A stretch of DNA of 64,000 nucleotides from DASRIA01 sp963724065 (GTDB lineage Bacteria; Actinomycetota; Thermoleophilia; Solirubrobacterales; JBBDJG01): NCBI GenBank assembly GCA_963724065.1, contig CAVRTB010000005.1, positions 310,001-374,000 on the forward strand, in the 5' to 3' direction. This document shows, piece by piece, positions 39,806 through 48,057 of this stretch; positions within the stretch are counted from its first letter, which is position 1; the number at the start of each line of letters is the position of its first letter. The notes below the pieces were generated by a model. The model did not search any database. It worked only from the letters and a program-made list of their open reading frames with translations, and was not told the origin of the DNA. The position numbers and the translations under genes are program-made.

Positions 39806-40228
39806 TCAGAAGTCTTCGGGGAGGATGTGATTCTCGACCAGCGCCTTCGAAAAGCGCTCGATCTCCTCCTCCATGTTCGCCCTGATCAGGCGCTTGAGGT
39901 CATCGACCAGGTTGTCAGTGCCGCGATCCAGCTCCTCGTCGAAGCGCTCGACGGTGTCCTGCTCGTAGACGCCGCTGTGGAACCATTCGCAGTTCGGGCA
40001 GCGCAGGGCGACCTCCCAGCGCATCCGGTCGACCTCGCTCCACTGTGTCGGGTAGACGAGCGAGGAGTCGCAGTCAGGACAGAGGTGAAGCTCATCCGCG
40101 CGACTGGGAGCCGGCGAGTGCGCCCGAGCGGCCGATTGGTCGTCGAAATAAACGACCTCGATCGTCTTGCCGCTGGGCAGCGCGACTCGCTTGACCCTGT
40201 GATTCTGCTGTCCGCCGGAGGTCTCCAT
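39806..40228 (-). CDS. Zinc-ribbon protein of unknown function
   Basis: 140 residues from the ATG at 40228; an ATG at 40243 is an alternative. A basic beta-hairpin start (HRVKRVALPSGKTIEVVYFD) is followed by a zinc ribbon (CPDCDSSLVYP and later CPNCEWFHSGVY, about residues 50-85) and an acidic helical C terminus (VERFDEELDRGTDNLVDDLK). I do not recognise a named family. It diverges from dcd across 85 bases. The CPxC pairs suggest a nucleic-acid or protein contact. Confidence 0.65.
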   Translation of the reverse strand: METSGGQQNHRVKRVALPSGKTIEVVYFDDQSAARAHSPAPSRADELHLCPDCDSSLVYPTQWSEVDRMRWEVALRCPNCEWFHSGVYEQDTVERFDEELDRGTDNLVDDLKRLIRANMEEEIERFSKALVENHILPEDF

Positions 40229-40297
40229 CGCTCTGGCGCACATATCGGCGTCAGGGGCGGAGAGCTTTAGTGCCCTTGGACGAGGGGTTGGAGCATC

Positions 40298-40303
40298 TAG
40301 ACT
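40298..40303 (+). promoter_or_regulatory. -10 box TAGACT for dcd
   Basis: TAGACT ends ten bases before the dcd GTG, implying a leaderless or nearly leaderless transcript. Confidence 0.45.
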
Positions 40304-40313
40304 GCGCGACGCC

Positions 40314-40877
40314 GTGGTACTCAGCGATCGCACGATCAAGGCGGAGATCGCCGCCGGCCGGATAGTCATCGAGCCCTACTCGGTCTCGCTGGTCCAGCCC
40401 TCGAGCATCGACGTGCGCGTCGACAGCAAGTTCAGGGTGTTCCGCAACGCCCGCTACCCCTACATCGACGTGCGCCAGCCGATGGAGGGCCTCACCGAAT
40501 TGGTCGAGATCTCCGGCGAGGAGCCGTTCATCCTGCACCCCGGCGAGTTCGTGCTCGGCCAGACGCTCGAGTCGATCGCGCTACCGGACGACATCGTGGC
40601 GCGGCTCGAGGGCAAGAGCTCCCTGGGACGGCTCGGCCTCCTGATCCACTCGACGGCGGGGTTCGTCGATCCCTCCTTCGAGGGCAACCTCACGCTCGAG
40701 CTGTCGAACGTCGCGAACCTCCCGATCACGATCTACTACGGCATGCCGATCGGGCAGATCTCGTTCATGCGGATGGACGGACCTGTCGAGACGCCCTACG
40801 GCGCCACCGCGGCGGGCTCGAAGTACCAGGGCCAGGCAGAGCCAACGCCCTCCCGGTTCTACAAGAACTTCGAATAA
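40314..40877 (+). CDS. dcd: dCTP deaminase
   Basis: 187 residues. Converts dCTP to dUTP (with dUMP formation if bifunctional). Core motif GKSSLGRLGLLIHSTAGFVDPSFEGNLTLELSN, whose last Glu is the catalytic residue position; the C terminus SKYQGQAEPTPSRFYKNF matches the family lid. Most family members read GRSSLGR; here the first Arg is Lys. Mono- and bifunctional forms cannot be separated with certainty. GTG start. Confidence 0.93.
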   Translation: MVLSDRTIKAEIAAGRIVIEPYSVSLVQPSSIDVRVDSKFRVFRNARYPYIDVRQPMEGLTELVEISGEEPFILHPGEFVLGQTLESIALPDDIVARLEGKSSLGRLGLLIHSTAGFVDPSFEGNLTLELSNVANLPITIYYGMPIGQISFMRMDGPVETPYGATAAGSKYQGQAEPTPSRFYKNFE

Positions 40878-40923
40878 AAAGGGATTTCCTCCGTGTCCGG
40901 GTGGAGGGTCCCTCCGGCGGCGC

Positions 40924-40929
40924 TACCAT
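40924..40929 (+). promoter_or_regulatory. -10 box TACCAT for tatA
   Basis: TACCAT ends seven bases before the ATG at 40937 and overlaps an alternative ATG at 40928. If real, it makes 40937 the leaderless start of tatA. Confidence 0.4.
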
Positions 40930-40936
40930 GGGGGCC

Positions 40937-41176
40937 ATGCCCTTTGGGATCGGAACCCTCGAGATCGTCTTGATCCTGGTCGTTGCGTTGATCGTGTTCG
41001 GGCCGAAGCGCCTGCCCGAGCTCGGTCGCTCGATGGGCCGCGGCATCCGGGAGTTCAAGAACTCGGTCACGAGCGACAAGGACGATGACGACGACATCCA
41101 CGAGCTCGAGAGCTCGCGCGGGGCAGAAGAGGACCGCCCGCTGGAGGGCGAGGTCGTCCACGACCGCAGGTCGTAG
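40937..41176 (+). CDS. tatA: Twin-arginine translocase subunit TatA
   Basis: 79 residues from the ATG at 40937 (82 from 40928). N-terminal helix IGTLEIVLILVVALIVFGPKRLPELG, amphipathic helix SMGRGIREFKNSV, and an acidic tail with DKDDDDDIHELES. It polymerises into the Tat channel with TatC, which follows after 28 bases. No tatB-like third gene is present, as in many minimal TatAC systems. The Rieske protein upstream is a likely substrate. Confidence 0.92.
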   Translation: MPFGIGTLEIVLILVVALIVFGPKRLPELGRSMGRGIREFKNSVTSDKDDDDDIHELESSRGAEEDRPLEGEVVHDRRS

Positions 41177-41204
41177 TTCGTCCGCCGCCCGCAGGTAGCG
41201 GCTC

Positions 41205-41969
41205 ATGCCCAGGATCAAGCCGGTAAGGCACGAGGACCGGCTGACGCTCATCGAGCATCTCGACGAGCTCAGGACCCGCATCATCATCTCTGCGCTCGCG
41301 TTCCTCGTGGGCTTCGGGTTGTGCTTCTGGCAGGACGACGCGGTGTTCGACATCCTCAACTCCCCGCTGCCCGAAGGGTTCAAGCCGATCACGCTCGGGG
41401 TGACGGAGCCGTTTCTCACGACGCTCACGGTCTCGGCCTACGCGGGCCTGGCGCTCGCTCTGCCGGTGGTCCTCTACCAGCTCTACGCGTTCGTGCTGCC
41501 TGCCTTCAGTCCGACGGAGCGACGCGTCGCGCTTCCGATCCTGTTGATGATTCCCGTCCTGTTCGCGGCGGGGCTCGCGTTCGGCTATTTCATCGTGCTG
41601 GACCGCGCGGTGGAGTTTCTCCTGAACTTCAACGAGGCTGAGTTCAACATCCAGGTCCGGGCCCGCGACTACTACAGCTTCGTCGCCTTCATGCTCGTCG
41701 CGATGGGGCTGATGTTCCAGGTCCCGATGGGGATCCTGGCGGTTACCCGGGTCGGCATCGTGACGCCCACGCAACTTCGCCAGTCACGACGCTACGCTTA
41801 TTTCGTGATCGTCTGCTTGGCGGCCTTGCTGCCCACGGTCGATCCTGTGTCGTTGGTCCTCGAGGTCGTGCCGCTCGTGATCCTGTTCGAGTTGAGTATC
41901 GTCTTGGCGTCGCTGATGGGGCGCGCCGGAGAGGGTGCCCACGAGCCGTCGGCCGAAGGAACCCCGTGA
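41205..41969 (+). CDS. tatC: Twin-arginine translocase subunit TatC
   Basis: 254 residues, six membrane segments. Signature HLDELRTRIIISALAF near the start and VTEPFLTTLTVSAYAGLALALP, SPTERR and the QVPMGILAVTRVGIVTP segment are present. TatC recognises the twin-arginine signal. A short hydrophilic tail ends the protein. It follows tatA in the same operon and precedes a TPR-like gene by 27 bases. Confidence 0.96.
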   Translation: MPRIKPVRHEDRLTLIEHLDELRTRIIISALAFLVGFGLCFWQDDAVFDILNSPLPEGFKPITLGVTEPFLTTLTVSAYAGLALALPVVLYQLYAFVLPAFSPTERRVALPILLMIPVLFAAGLAFGYFIVLDRAVEFLLNFNEAEFNIQVRARDYYSFVAFMLVAMGLMFQVPMGILAVTRVGIVTPTQLRQSRRYAYFVIVCLAALLPTVDPVSLVLEVVPLVILFELSIVLASLMGRAGEGAHEPSAEGTP

Positions 41970-41996
41970 ATGTTTGCCGCGCGATGAGGAGCCCGA

Positions 41997-42749
41997 ATGC
42001 TTTTTGACCTGAAGGGGAAGCGCAAGCGCCTGGTACAGGTCGTGTACGTGACCCTCGCCATCCTGTTCGGCGGCGGGCTCGTTCTGTTCGGGGTGGGCGG
42101 AAACGTGAGCGGCGGCCTCGTCGACGCGTTCCGCGGCGGCGGCGACGGTGGGACGACCGGCGCGTTCTCCGACATCGTCGAGCGTGCCGAGCGCCGTGCC
42201 GCGCGCAACCCCGACGACCCCGAGGCCCAGCTCGCGGTCGTACGGGCCCAGTTCAACCTGGCCTCGTCGACGGAGGGCTCGGATGCCGAAACAGGCGCCC
42301 TCACCGACCGCGGGCAGCAGGCAATCGTCGAGGTCACCCAGGCGTGGGAGCGCTACGAGAAGCTGAAGCCGAAGAAGGTCGACGCAAGCGGAGCGGCGTT
42401 CGCCGCGCTCGCGTACGGCGCGCTCCAGGAGTACGACAAGTCCGTGAAGACGCAGGAGACGTCGGTCGAGGCCCGCCCGAGCGCAAACGGGTACTTCCAG
42501 CTGGCCGACTTCGCCTACCGCGCGGACGACGTAAAGAAGGGCGACGAGGCCGCGAAGGAGGCCGTGCGCCGCTCCCCGTCGGACCAGCGCAACACCGTGC
42601 GCTCCCTGATCAAGGACCTGAAGAAGCAGGGCGCCCAGATCGCGAAGGCGGTCAAGGAGGCCGAGAAGGCACGTAAGGACGCCGGCACCGGCGGAGAGCC
42701 GGGCACCAACTTCGGGCCGCTTCCCGGCCAGGGGCAACAGGGGGGCTAG
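41997..42749 (+). CDS. Membrane-anchored TPR-like protein
   Basis: 250 residues. Basic start KGKRKRLVQVV, one membrane helix (about 14-35, YVTLAILFGGGLVLFGVGG), then helical pairs of tetratricopeptide type (ARNPDDPEAQLAVVRAQFNL, AYGALQEYDKSVKTQETSV, ANGYFQLADFAYRADDVKKG). The Gly/Gln-rich tail ends QGQQGG. Such proteins often scaffold membrane or export complexes; proximity to tatAC suggests but does not show a role in export. GAGGAG lies seven bases before the ATG. Confidence 0.7.
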   Translation: MLFDLKGKRKRLVQVVYVTLAILFGGGLVLFGVGGNVSGGLVDAFRGGGDGGTTGAFSDIVERAERRAARNPDDPEAQLAVVRAQFNLASSTEGSDAETGALTDRGQQAIVEVTQAWERYEKLKPKKVDASGAAFAALAYGALQEYDKSVKTQETSVEARPSANGYFQLADFAYRADDVKKGDEAAKEAVRRSPSDQRNTVRSLIKDLKKQGAQIAKAVKEAEKARKDAGTGGEPGTNFGPLPGQGQQGG

Positions 42750-42768
42750 GCCGGACCAACGCCAAGTA

Positions 42769-42850
42769 CCCCGGAAACCCCGGGGTTCGATAGCAACGCT
42801 TGCCGAACGTCCCGCGATACCGCCCAGAGCACGCAGTGCGGGACGTTCGG
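42769..42850. repeat. Hairpin and 13-base inverted repeat upstream of tRNA-Lys
   Basis: A small hairpin CCCCGG/CCGGGG (42769-42774 with 42780-42785) is followed by a perfect inverted repeat CCGAACGTCCCGC (42803-42815) and GCGGGACGTTCGG (42838-42850) with a 22-base loop. CCCGCGATACMRCCC also recurs directly (42811 and near 42876). No T run follows. The remaining 181 bases of this gap hold only the tRNA-Lys promoter. Confidence 0.6.
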
Positions 42851-42911
42851 TCGCCAGCGTAGGGGCGCCGAGCGACCCGCGATACAACCCTGGGCCCGCC
42901 CGGGCCGTACC

Positions 42912-42917
42912 TATAAT
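42912..42917 (+). promoter_or_regulatory. -10 box TATAAT for tRNA-Lys
   Basis: A perfect TATAAT lies 13 bases before the tRNA, so transcription would start about seven bases upstream of the mature 5' end. No -35 is recognisable. Confidence 0.6.
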
Positions 42918-42930
42918 CCGACAGCTTCCC

Positions 42931-43003
<73 letters not shown>

Positions 43004-43159
43004 CTGGCTTACGTTTTGCCCGCGCCCGCGCTCCCGGAGCTCCTCTGACGCGCGCAATTTGCGGCTTTTTCGACGGCCGGGAGGCGGCCGGCCGGCAATG
43101 CTCTGCAAGGATTCCGCGCTTCGGCTCATGGAGGCTGCGGCGCTCAGCGCGCGGCCGCG

Positions 43160-44602
43160 ATGGATCGCAGGGCCATGGACAAGCTCCGAGGACATCCACC
43201 CTCGCGTCGTGCGCAGGCCCTTCGCGGGTCCTTGTCGGCGTGCGCGCTCGCGCTCGCGCTGCTGTGCGGCCCGCTGGGACAGGCGCAGGCCGCCGGGTGC
43301 ACCCGCGTCGCCGCGACCGGCGGGTCCGACCAGGCGGCGGGGACGCTCGCGGCTCCCTACGCCACGTTCAAGAAGCTCGCCCAGTCGCTTGCGCCGGGTC
43401 AGACGGGGTGCCTTCGTGCCGGCACCTACCGGGAGAACGTCCAGGTCACCGCGCGGGGCGCGCCGGGAGCCCCGATCACGATCCAGAGCTACCCCGGCGA
43501 GTGGGCGACCTTCCTCGGGCGCCTCACGACGGACGAGACGAGCGCCTTCCTGACCTTCCAGAGCCTGACCTTCGACGGCTCCGCGGCCCCGAGCGACGGT
43601 AGCGAGCTCAAGCCGAGCCCGACCGTGCACGGCGAGAGCATCTCGTTCATCGGCAACGAGGTCACGAACCGCCACACGGCGATCTGCTTCGCGGTCGGCA
43701 ACGAGGATTACGGCCGCGCTCCCCACGTCGTGATCCGGCGCAACCGCATCCACGACTGCGGTCAGCTCCCTCCCACCAATCACCAGCACGGGATCTATCT
43801 GCACTCGCCGTGCTGCGCGCAGGTGACCGACAACTGGATCTACGACAACGCGGACACGGGCGTGAACCTCTTCCCGGACGCGGACGGCAACTACATCGCG
43901 CGCAACGTGATGTACGGGAACGGCGACAACCTCAGCTTCGCGGGCCGCGAGAAGGGCGGGGTCTGCTCGTCCTCCGACGACAACCTCGTCGAGCGCAACG
44001 TGATCTCGCACCCGCGGGTGCGCAAGAACATCACCTCGTGGACGCCGTGCGGCAAGCACGGCACCGGCAACGTCCTGCGCGCGAACTGCATCTGGCCGCC
44101 GACGTTCGAGGGAGCCGAGGGCTATTCGCTGGTCGGCAACCTCCACATCGAACCGCAGTACGTGAACGCCGCGGCGAAGGACTTCAGGATCGTGGCCGGC
44201 ACGCCCTGCGCGCCGCTGGTCGCCGATCCGGGGGTCGGCGGCACTGGAGGCGGGCCAGCCACGCGTGGCAAGCGGCGCGCGGTGTCCCTGGCGAGCAACC
44301 GGCGCTCCGTGAAGGTCGGTGGGCGCTTCGTGCTTTCGGGCAAGCTCACGCAGGGAGTCGCGGCCTCTCGGGTGGTGATCGAGGTGCGCCGCCGAGGCCG
44401 GTGGGTGGCAGTCCGCCGCGCTCGCCTTCAGGCAACCGGGCGGTTCCGCGTCGTCCTGCGCCTACGCGCCCGCCGGCGCCCGCCAAAACGGCTGGTCCTG
44501 GGCGCCGCAAGCCTGCCTCGAGGCCTACGCACGCTCAAGCTGCGCGCCCAGGCGCCGGGCGCCGGGCGCTCGGCGATCGTGCGGCTCGCCGTGCGCGGCT
44601 GA
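43160..44602 (+). CDS. Secreted right-handed parallel beta-helix protein
   Basis: 480 residues (an ATG at 43175 is an alternative). Signal peptide SLSACALALALLCGPLGQAQA then mature CTRVAATGGSDQAAGT. Residues 50-365 form a parallel beta-helix (GTLAAPYATFKKLAQSL, HGIYLHSPCCAQVTDNWIYDN, RNVMYGNGDNLSF, RNVISHPRV), with several cysteines that may form disulfides. A Gly-rich hinge (about 375) leads to a basic beta-domain (380-480, VSLASNRRSVKVGGRF). Such proteins bind or cleave polysaccharides; no catalytic residues can be assigned. Confidence 0.78.
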   Translation: MDRRAMDKLRGHPPSRRAQALRGSLSACALALALLCGPLGQAQAAGCTRVAATGGSDQAAGTLAAPYATFKKLAQSLAPGQTGCLRAGTYRENVQVTARGAPGAPITIQSYPGEWATFLGRLTTDETSAFLTFQSLTFDGSAAPSDGSELKPSPTVHGESISFIGNEVTNRHTAICFAVGNEDYGRAPHVVIRRNRIHDCGQLPPTNHQHGIYLHSPCCAQVTDNWIYDNADTGVNLFPDADGNYIARNVMYGNGDNLSFAGREKGGVCSSSDDNLVERNVISHPRVRKNITSWTPCGKHGTGNVLRANCIWPPTFEGAEGYSLVGNLHIEPQYVNAAAKDFRIVAGTPCAPLVADPGVGGTGGGPATRGKRRAVSLASNRRSVKVGGRFVLSGKLTQGVAASRVVIEVRRRGRWVAVRRARLQATGRFRVVLRLRARRRPPKRLVLGAASLPRGLRTLKLRAQAPGAGRSAIVRLAVRG

Positions 44603-44616
44603 GCGTCGGTGGAACC

Positions 44617-46155
44617 CTAGCGCCGCAGGTCGAGCGAGCCGTGTCCGTTGCCGCTGCGCGAGTAAGGCACGACCGCGGGCTCGTCGCGGCCACTCTGTAG
44701 CTGAGACCCGATGCGGCCCTCCCAGTCGTCCTCGCCGCAGTACAACCGGAAGACCTGGCGGGCCGCACCCAGTGCGCGGTCGGCGACCGCCTCGTCGGGC
44801 TCGTCCGGGTCCTGCGCGCGCGCGAACGCCCAGGCCGCGCCATAGGTGAAGCCCCAGTCGAGCAGGTCCAGCTCGAAGTCGCCGAGCAGCGTCGCCTGCT
44901 CATCGTCCGCGGCGACGGGCGCCAGCTTGCCGGCGTGCGCCTCGTCGTTCCGGAGGGCCGTGCTGACGGCGCGGAAGACCTTTGCGCGATCTCGAGACGG
45001 CGTGCCTGCGGCCGTGCCTCGGGCGCTATCGGCCGCCAAGCTCGCGACGGGGTGCCCGTTGGCGCGGGCGACCCCGAGCGCGTTCAGCCGCACGCCGAGC
45101 AACACCACGACATTCGACACCCAGAGGCCGGCCAGGAACACCGTTGCGGTCACGAGCGCGGCGACGGTGCCGTTGATCACGTCGAACGCCGCGACGCAGA
45201 CCGCGAGCGCCGCGCACGTCAGCAGCCATGTCGCCGCGGACAGCGCCGCACCCGCCCCCAGCGCCGCGATGCCTGCGACTCGCAGGTCCGGCGTGACGTA
45301 GTAGAGCATGCTCAGCATGGTCACCCAGACGAGCAACACGACCCCCGACCCGACCGTGCCGTACGCCTCCTCGAAGGTGCCGAAGCTCGCGAGATAGAGG
45401 GCGAAGCCCGTGATCGCGACGACCCACGCGAACGCGGCTACGACCTGGACCGACCCGACCGTTGTCGAGGCGAGCACGCGCGGATCGCTGAAGGCCGAGC
45501 GCTGGAGCCCCGCGAAGGCGACGAAGGCGAGCGTCACGACCACCGGCCACTTCACGATGTCCCAGGCGAGCACGGAGTCGCCGGAGATGCCGGCCGCGTC
45601 GCCGATCGCATGCGCGAGCGCGCCGGTTACGACCACGCACAGTCCCGTCAGCACGATCGACAGCGCGACGATGACCCGCGCGAGCGCGTACGGCTCCCGG
45701 CCGACCGGGGCCTCACTGCGGGCCTGCGTCAGGGGCCGGGAAGCGCGGCGGAAAACGCGCAGGTAGCCGGCGGAGACGAGCACGCTCGACCCGAGTCCTC
45801 CCACCAGCAGGAGCACGGCGGCCTGCTTGTCACGGATCAGGGCCTGCAGCGGGCCATCGAGGGCGCCCGTCCCGGCTCCGATGTTCCGGATCACCTCGAG
45901 GATCGCGTCGCTCGTGCCGGGGTCGGTGCCGACGAGGCCAACCAGGCCGATCAAGCTCGCGAGGCCCGCAAGCACGCACAGCGCGCCGTGAAACGTGAGG
46001 GACGCGACGTGACCGGGAAGCCCAGCGGACCTCACGTCGGCCAGGGCGCCGCGCAGTGGGCCGGAAGGCCCGAGCCAGTGCGGACGCGCACGCATAACCT
46101 CACGCGCGCGGTCGCGCGTGCCTTGCCCGTCGTCATCTGTCGCTCGGCCGTCCAT
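44617..46155 (-). CDS. YihY/BrkB-family membrane protein with cytoplasmic extension
   Basis: 512 residues from the ATG at 46155; an ATG at 46095 is possible. Six hydrophobic segments between about 50 and 335 follow the YihY/BrkB pattern (LTFHGALCVLAGLASLIGLV, FVAFAGLQRSAF, SFGTFEEAYGTVGSGVVLLVW). These proteins were once misnamed RNase BN and have no proven activity. Residues about 360-512 form a hydrophilic extension, longer than the usual 280-330 residue family, with FELDLLDWGFTYGAAWAFAR and an alpha-helical segment containing VFRLYCGEDDWEGR. Confidence 0.75.
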   Translation of the reverse strand: MDGRATDDDGQGTRDRAREVMRARPHWLGPSGPLRGALADVRSAGLPGHVASLTFHGALCVLAGLASLIGLVGLVGTDPGTSDAILEVIRNIGAGTGALDGPLQALIRDKQAAVLLLVGGLGSSVLVSAGYLRVFRRASRPLTQARSEAPVGREPYALARVIVALSIVLTGLCVVVTGALAHAIGDAAGISGDSVLAWDIVKWPVVVTLAFVAFAGLQRSAFSDPRVLASTTVGSVQVVAAFAWVVAITGFALYLASFGTFEEAYGTVGSGVVLLVWVTMLSMLYYVTPDLRVAGIAALGAGAALSAATWLLTCAALAVCVAAFDVINGTVAALVTATVFLAGLWVSNVVVLLGVRLNALGVARANGHPVASLAADSARGTAAGTPSRDRAKVFRAVSTALRNDEAHAGKLAPVAADDEQATLLGDFELDLLDWGFTYGAAWAFARAQDPDEPDEAVADRALGAARQVFRLYCGEDDWEGRIGSQLQSGRDEPAVVPYSRSGNGHGSLDLRR

Positions 46156-46298
46156 TGCCGCCTGTGCGCATGGCTTCCCACCGGCCCGTACGTGAGCCGG
46201 CAGGGCGGCATCTTCACACGCGTTCGCGGCAATGCAACCTTTTAGCCTCCATAAAGCCGCAATTTGCCAAAAAGACGGGGCCGGACTAGCCTTCGGTT

Positions 46299-46319
46299 CC
46301 CCGCGGGAGCACTGCGGGG
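46299..46319 (+). promoter_or_regulatory. Hairpin abutting a start codon
   Basis: CCCCGC (46299-46304) pairs with GCGGGG (46314-46319), one base before the ATG at 46321. It would hide the only GGGG ribosome-binding-like run and may restrict translation. Confidence 0.3.
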
Positions 46320-46320
46320 C

Positions 46321-47037
46321 ATGCCGATAAAGGACTACGGGTTGAAGCAAGCAAGGGTGCAGGCCGGCGCCGCGTCGGATGCCGCTGCGGGAGCATCGCC
46401 GTCGATCATCGACGAGGTGCGCCGCCTCGGTCCGCGCACGCAGGCCGCGATGTTCGAGGCGCTGCTGCCGGGTGAGCAGCCACACGTGGTGATCCCCGGC
46501 CGTGGCGACAGCGCGATCGTGGGGACGGGGGAACGGATCGTGGTGATCAAGGCAGGCGCCCGGGCGGGCGTTCCCCTCGGCGCCCGGGCCAAGGCGTTCG
46601 AGTTCGAGAGCGTGATCGGCGTGCGCCTCGACACCGAGGCGTCGCCCGCGGTCGTGGCGGTCGACGCGCCCGTGAAGAGCGCCTCGTGCCGCGTCTACTG
46701 GGCCGACAGCCGCGACAACGTGTGGAAGGCTCGCAACGCGATGCCGGTCGGCCGCCCTTACGACGAGGCGGCCGCCGGCGTCAGCGCGCTACGAGGGCTG
46801 ATGGAGGCCTACCGCGACCGCCACCCGCGCGCCGGCGGCAACCCGGCGGCGGTGCGCGACAGCCGCGTGGTGCAAGGGCTGCCGTCGGGCGACGACGCGC
46901 AAGGCGACGAGCGCGCCGTCGTGTCGTCGCTGCCCGGCCGCGGAGAGCGGTGCCCGCAATGTCACGCGGAGCTGCGCTCCGGATGGCGATACTGCCCCGG
47001 TTGCGGCGCTTCGTCCGAGAACGCCTCGGCGCGCTGA
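46321..47037 (+). CDS. PH-like/zinc-ribbon protein of unknown function
   Basis: 238 residues. After a helical N-terminal region (1-45) comes a beta-rich stretch resembling a bacterial PH-like fold (HVVIPGRGDSAIVGTGERIVVIK, about 55-130). The C terminus is a double-CxxC zinc ribbon (CPQCHAELRSGWRYCPGCG, about 210-230). I do not recognise a named family. No membrane segment. It diverges from the YihY-like gene across 165 bases. Confidence 0.6.
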   Translation: MPIKDYGLKQARVQAGAASDAAAGASPSIIDEVRRLGPRTQAAMFEALLPGEQPHVVIPGRGDSAIVGTGERIVVIKAGARAGVPLGARAKAFEFESVIGVRLDTEASPAVVAVDAPVKSASCRVYWADSRDNVWKARNAMPVGRPYDEAAAGVSALRGLMEAYRDRHPRAGGNPAAVRDSRVVQGLPSGDDAQGDERAVVSSLPGRGERCPQCHAELRSGWRYCPGCGASSENASAR

Positions 47038-47121
47038 CGACCGGAACGGGTTCCAAGGGGTTCCTCTAGGATCTGTGACCAGGCGCAGCATCTGCGCCAA
47101 TCAGGGGGTTCCCAACAGCTG

Positions 47122-48036
47122 ATGAAGAAACTCGTCGCAGCAGCAGCCACACTCGCCATCCTGGTCGCGACCGCGGTCGCGCAGGGCGTCGTGGTCCAGG
47201 AGTTCAGCTTCCAGATCAAGGACATCAAGTCCTGGGGCGGCTACACGGTCGTGTTCAACTCCCGCAGCTACGAGCCGAGCGGCGGAGTTCCCGACGAGCT
47301 CAAGCAGAACTACCTGCGGCTGCCGGCCGGGGCGACAGTTCCGAAGCTGTTTCGCAACAAGCGCTTCTACTGCGAGGCGAAGAAGCTGGTCGACCAGGTC
47401 CGCATGGACAAGGGCAGCGGCCGCTTCACCCCGTACATCAACAACCTCCTCAAGGGGAAGAAGAGGATCCCCAAGAGCAACAGAAACCTGATCGAGGTGT
47501 GCCGCTTCGCGCGCATCGGCACCGGCCGGGTGCTGGTCGACGCGCGGCCGTTCGAGGCGCGGCCGATCCCCGCGGACCTGATGATGTTCTGGACCAAGCC
47601 GGCTCCGGGCGCGGTCGCCGCGTTCGCGATCGTCGGCATCCCGGACGAGCGCGTGCCGGTCGTGATGGAGAACCCGACGGTGCGCGAGACCGTGCCGGTG
47701 ATCAACGCGAACTTCTACAGCGAGAAGACGCCCGACGGCCTGTTCGACTACAAGCTCGTGCTGCCGACCGGCCCGGTCAACGGGATCAGGGTCTCGGTCG
47801 CGGAGGTGAAGGTCACGACGACGGGCCTGACCTACACCAAGAAGACGAGGAAGTGCGCGAAGAAGCGCGGCAAGAAGTGCGTGAAGCGCAAGACCAAGAC
47901 GAAGCGGACCTTCTGGTTCACCGAGCCGCCCTGCCCGGCCAGCGGCAAGCTCAGCTTCGAGGCGTTCTACGGGTACGACACGGCTCCCGACCAGCTCAAG
48001 CGGTCGGAGATCCCGTGCCCGGACTTCCGGCGGTAA
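47122..48036 (+). CDS. Secreted protein of unknown function
   Basis: 304 residues. Signal peptide KKLVAAAATLAILVATAVAQG. The mature chain is rich in beta-type segments (VVQEFSFQIKDIKSWGGYTV, VVMENPTVRETVPVINANF) and has a lysine/arginine block with paired cysteines (KKTRKCAKKRGKKCVKRK, about 240-257). Cysteines in the last third may form disulfides. I do not recognise the family. Converges with the MMPL gene, 21 bases apart. Confidence 0.65.
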   Translation: MKKLVAAAATLAILVATAVAQGVVVQEFSFQIKDIKSWGGYTVVFNSRSYEPSGGVPDELKQNYLRLPAGATVPKLFRNKRFYCEAKKLVDQVRMDKGSGRFTPYINNLLKGKKRIPKSNRNLIEVCRFARIGTGRVLVDARPFEARPIPADLMMFWTKPAPGAVAAFAIVGIPDERVPVVMENPTVRETVPVINANFYSEKTPDGLFDYKLVLPTGPVNGIRVSVAEVKVTTTGLTYTKKTRKCAKKRGKKCVKRKTKTKRTFWFTEPPCPASGKLSFEAFYGYDTAPDQLKRSEIPCPDFRR

Positions 48037-48057
48037 CGCGGCATCGGCATCGACCGT

